Shown here: positions 32,438 through 34,459 of the stretch, piece by piece
Layout of the letters: each line of letters opens with the position of its first letter
How positions within the stretch are numbered: the first letter of the stretch is position 1
Origin: a virus
IMG/VR virus record: IMGVR_UViG_3300013130_000020
Coordinates: 1 to 34,459 of that record
DNA: 34,459 nucleotides
Reading direction: 5' to 3' (one strand)
Program-made: the position numbers and the translations under genes
The notes under the pieces: model-generated
The model's input: the letters and a program-made list of their open reading frames with translations, nothing else
Databases searched by the model: none
What the model was told of the DNA's origin: nothing

Positions 32438-32776
32438 ATGGCAGAAGATATTGTAGTATCAATTTCTGACAGTACAGCAGATACTGAAATAGGTGTAGGT
32501 GTTATTCAAGTAACTACTCAAGTACAAGACGTGGCAAATCTATCAGATATTCTAGACGTAGATACATCTAATTTGGATGGATCGACAAACAAGTATGTAA
32601 TGATTTTTGATGCTGTTAGGAAAAAATATGTATTTGTAAATCCAGACGCTGTTCTAGATGCTTCTGTTGGAATTGCTACAGATGATCCAACACCAGTAGG
32701 AATGACAACAACAACTATAAATTACTTAGATGATGTCTTAGACAATAAAATTGATCTTGATGCTGGAGAATGGTAA
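32438..32776 (+). CDS. Small structural protein of unknown function, 112 aa
   Basis: Acidic and rich in Val, Thr and Asp (MAEDIVVSISDSTADTEIGVGVIQV). A segment KYVMIFDAVRKKYVFVNPDAVLDASVGIA resembles a strand-rich repeat seen in fiber and baseplate proteins that encode data such as F-D-x-x-x-x-K-Y-x-F-V-x-P. It precedes a fiber gene and probably belongs to the same assembly. The exact role is unknown. Confidence 0.6.
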   Translation: MAEDIVVSISDSTADTEIGVGVIQVTTQVQDVANLSDILDVDTSNLDGSTNKYVMIFDAVRKKYVFVNPDAVLDASVGIATDDPTPVGMTTTTINYLDDVLDNKIDLDAGEW

Positions 32777-32779
32777 TTT

Positions 32780-32786
32780 CTAAATA
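32780..32786 (+). promoter_or_regulatory. CTAAATA late-promoter-like motif
   Basis: Lies 4 bases after the previous stop codon and 33 bases before the fiber ATG at 32820, good spacing for a late promoter. Confidence 0.4.
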
Positions 32787-32819
32787 GTTGAGACTGTAAA
32801 AAATATTCTTTTTATAACT

Positions 32820-34459
32820 ATGTCAGCTCCAGTAATTCAGTTCAAAAGAGGTCTGTTTAGTAATTTACCTGGTCTAAGGGCAGGTGAACCAGGTTTTACT
32901 ACAGACAAATACGATCTTTACGTTGGTGTCAATAGCACATCAGAAGGAAATAAATTTTTCGGTTCTCACCGTTATTGGACAAAAGAAACTTCAACAACAG
33001 GTTCTGGCGTAAACCTTGTTGAAGGCACTAATAATGGCGAAAATGCGATTACTCTAAAAGCTCCTGCTGCACTTGAGAACAGTTATACAATTACTTTCCC
33101 AAGTGCAATCGTAAATAATGGATATCTAAAAGTTGCAAGTGACGGAACTTTATCTTGGGATGCTCAAGTTGATTCCGAAAATATCGTAGTAACTGGTATT
33201 GCAACTATTGCTCAACTAAAGGCAACTACAGCGACTGTAGGTGCTGGTCTAACGGTATCTGGTGATGCTGATCTAAATGGCAATTTAGACGTAGACGGAT
33301 TTACCGAACTTGACGCAGTAAATATTTCAGAGACCTTAAGTGTTACTGGAGTATCAACCTTCACGGGTAACATTGACGCTAATGGTAACCTAGACGTAGA
33401 CGGATTTACCGAACTAGATGCAGTAAACATTTCCGAAACCCTAAGCGTTACTGGAGTATCAACCTTTACAGGCAATATCGATGCTAATGGAGATCTTGAT
33501 GTTGACGGTTTCACTGAACTTGATGCTGTAAATATTTCAGAAACTCTTAGTGTAACAGGTGTTTCAACCTTCACGGGTAACATTGACGCTAATGGTAACC
33601 TAGACGTAGACGGATTTACCGAACTTGACGCAGTAAATATTTCAGAAACTCTTAGTGTAACAGGTGTTTCCACATTTACTGGAGCAATTGATGCTAATGG
33701 CGGTGCTAACATTTCTGGTAGTGCTACGATTGATCAAGTATCAGTTACTGGTGTTGTAACTGCATCATCATTTGTTGGTGAAGGATCGAATGTTACTAAC
33801 TTGACATATAATAATATTGTTGGAGTTCAAACTGCAGTTCGTTCTGAATTTTCTGCAACTTCTTCAGATTTTGGTAGATTAACTTATAATTCATCTACTG
33901 GGGTATTCGACGTTGCTGGTATTACAACTTCCGAAATCAGAAATCAATTTTCTGCAGGGACTGGTGTTAGCATCACCAGTGGTCAGGTAAGCATCGGTCA
34001 ACCAGTTGCAACAACTGATAATGTTACATTCAACGATATTAGATCAACTGGAATTGTAACTGCAACTTCATTTGCAACAGGTGCTTCTGGTGCTGCTATT
34101 GGTATTAATACCAATACAATCTCTGGTCCTGCTACAATTACTATTGACCCTGCTGCTGTAGGAGACAATACTGGTTTAGTTGTTATTAAAGGCGATTTAC
34201 AAATTGATGGTACGACAACTACCATCAATTCAACCACTGTATCAGTTGACGATCTCAATATTCTTCTTGCTGATGGTGCAGTTAATGATGCTGCTGCTAA
34301 CGGTGGTGGAATTACTGTTCAATCTGGAGAAGGAAATAAAACTTTCCAATTTGAAGCAAGTGGTGACAATTTTGGTTCATCAGAAAATATGAACCTTGCC
34401 TCGGGCAAAGTTTATAAGATTAATAATACTGAAGTTCTTTCTTCAAATACTTTAGGTTC
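32820..34459 (+). CDS. Fiber-type protein, N-terminal 546 residues (runs off the window)
   Basis: Open from ATG 32820 to the window end with no stop. The N-terminus VIQFKRGLFSNLPGLRAGEPGFTTDKYDLYVG is the attachment-type domain seen in many phage fibers (a K-R-G...L...G-E-x-G-x-x-T-D...L-Y-V-G pattern, as in major tropism determinant N-termini). SYTITFPSA follows, then four 35-residue repeats (residues 158-297) of the form VDGFTELDAVNISETLSV. After those come TGVVTASSFVGEGSNVTNL-type and GDLQIDGTTTTINSTTV-type segments characteristic of phage fibers. It probably forms a trimeric fiber shaft; the receptor-binding tip would lie beyond the window. It occupies the region of T4 gp11/gp12, but the identity is inferred. 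Confidence 0.8.
   Translation, partial: MSAPVIQFKRGLFSNLPGLRAGEPGFTTDKYDLYVGVNSTSEGNKFFGSHRYWTKETSTTGSGVNLVEGTNNGENAITLKAPAALENSYTITFPSAIVNNGYLKVASDGTLSWDAQVDSENIVVTGIATIAQLKATTATVGAGLTVSGDADLNGNLDVDGFTELDAVNISETLSVTGVSTFTGNIDANGNLDVDGFTELDAVNISETLSVTGVSTFTGNIDANGDLDVDGFTELDAVNISETLSVTGVSTFTGNIDANGNLDVDGFTELDAVNISETLSVTGVSTFTGAIDANGGANISGSATIDQVSVTGVVTASSFVGEGSNVTNLTYNNIVGVQTAVRSEFSATSSDFGRLTYNSSTGVFDVAGITTSEIRNQFSAGTGVSITSGQVSIGQPVATTDNVTFNDIRSTGIVTATSFATGASGAAIGINTNTISGPATITIDPAAVGDNTGLVVIKGDLQIDGTTTTINSTTVSVDDLNILLADGAVNDAAANGGGITVQSGEGNKTFQFEASGDNFGSSENMNLASGKVYKINNTEVLSSNTLG
33291..33710 (+). repeat. Four 105-bp tandem repeats in the fiber gene
   Basis: Units start at 33291, 33396, 33501 and 33606. 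Each encodes about 35 residues (VDGFTELDAVNISETLSV followed by TGVSTFTGNIDANGNLD). The protein repeats are nearly identical, with one Asn-to-Asp change and a diverged end in the last unit. The DNA differs at many synonymous positions. Units 1 and 3 share an identical 3' half, units 1 and 4 share an identical 5' start, and units 3 and 4 share the middle, so the copies look shuffled. Confidence 0.95.

Noticed and set aside
33212-33712. Long minus-strand open frame of 166 codons over the fiber gene
   Set aside because: Its repetitive Pro/Ser/Val product simply mirrors the 105-bp repeats of the fiber gene on the + strand; there is no separate start signal and no neighbouring minus-strand gene.
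1-34459. CRISPR arrays, insertion sequences or photosynthesis auxiliary genes
   Set aside because: None seen: no regularly spaced direct repeats other than the coding fiber repeats, no transposase motifs, and no psbA/psbD or similar products.

Overview
The window looks like part of the genome of a T4-like marine myovirus, most likely a cyanophage of Prochlorococcus or Synechococcus. Three things point there. First, the baseplate genes gp25, gp6 and gp8 appear in T4-like order among very large phage structural proteins. Second, the intergenic DNA carries repeated TAAATA motifs resembling T4-type late promoters. Third, a cluster of TTTTCCACA sites matches the DnaA box I recall for cyanobacteria. 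The host assignment is inference. All genes called here are on the + strand.

Region 1 (1-2.25 kb) is less AT-rich than the rest. It holds tightly packed, partly overlapping genes for small proteins, one of them a HicA-like mRNA-interferase fold. A 404-bp non-coding stretch (1606-2009) follows, with five exact TTTTCCACA sites and a TATAAT-type promoter in front of a 53-residue gene. A terminator-like inverted repeat closes the region. The non-coding stretch is a candidate replication origin or DnaA-responsive control region.

Region 2 (2.4-9.7 kb) is an accessory cassette. It starts with an SGNH-hydrolase-like gene split into an N-terminal and a C-terminal piece with an HNH endonuclease gene between them. 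Next come a sulfotransferase-like protein, a NodU/CmcH/TobZ-type carbamoyltransferase, a radical SAM/twitch-like protein whose start codon overlaps the carbamoyltransferase stop codon, and a GT-A glycosyltransferase. Several 31-54-residue proteins are interspersed. Together these enzymes suggest chemical decoration of a glycan or other surface polymer, of host or virion. A strong intrinsic terminator ends immediately before the start codon of a 210-residue protein at 8859.

Region 3 (9.69-34.46 kb) is the baseplate and fiber module: gp25, gp6, a giant 2732-residue protein in the position of T4 gp7, a 1045-residue structural protein, an enlarged gp8, a 2327-residue DUF4815-type protein, a 64-residue coiled-coil protein, two small structural proteins, and the N-terminal 546 residues of a fiber protein that runs off the end. 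The large proteins share recurring beta-rich modules (Gly-Tyr-Pro repeats, H-x-x-x-GE repeats, GIGTT signatures). The giant protein also contains a YHYH-like domain. The fiber gene contains four 105-bp tandem repeats that encode nearly identical 35-residue units with different synonymous codons.

I saw no tRNA gene, CRISPR array or insertion sequence. Family assignments come from motif recognition without database searches.
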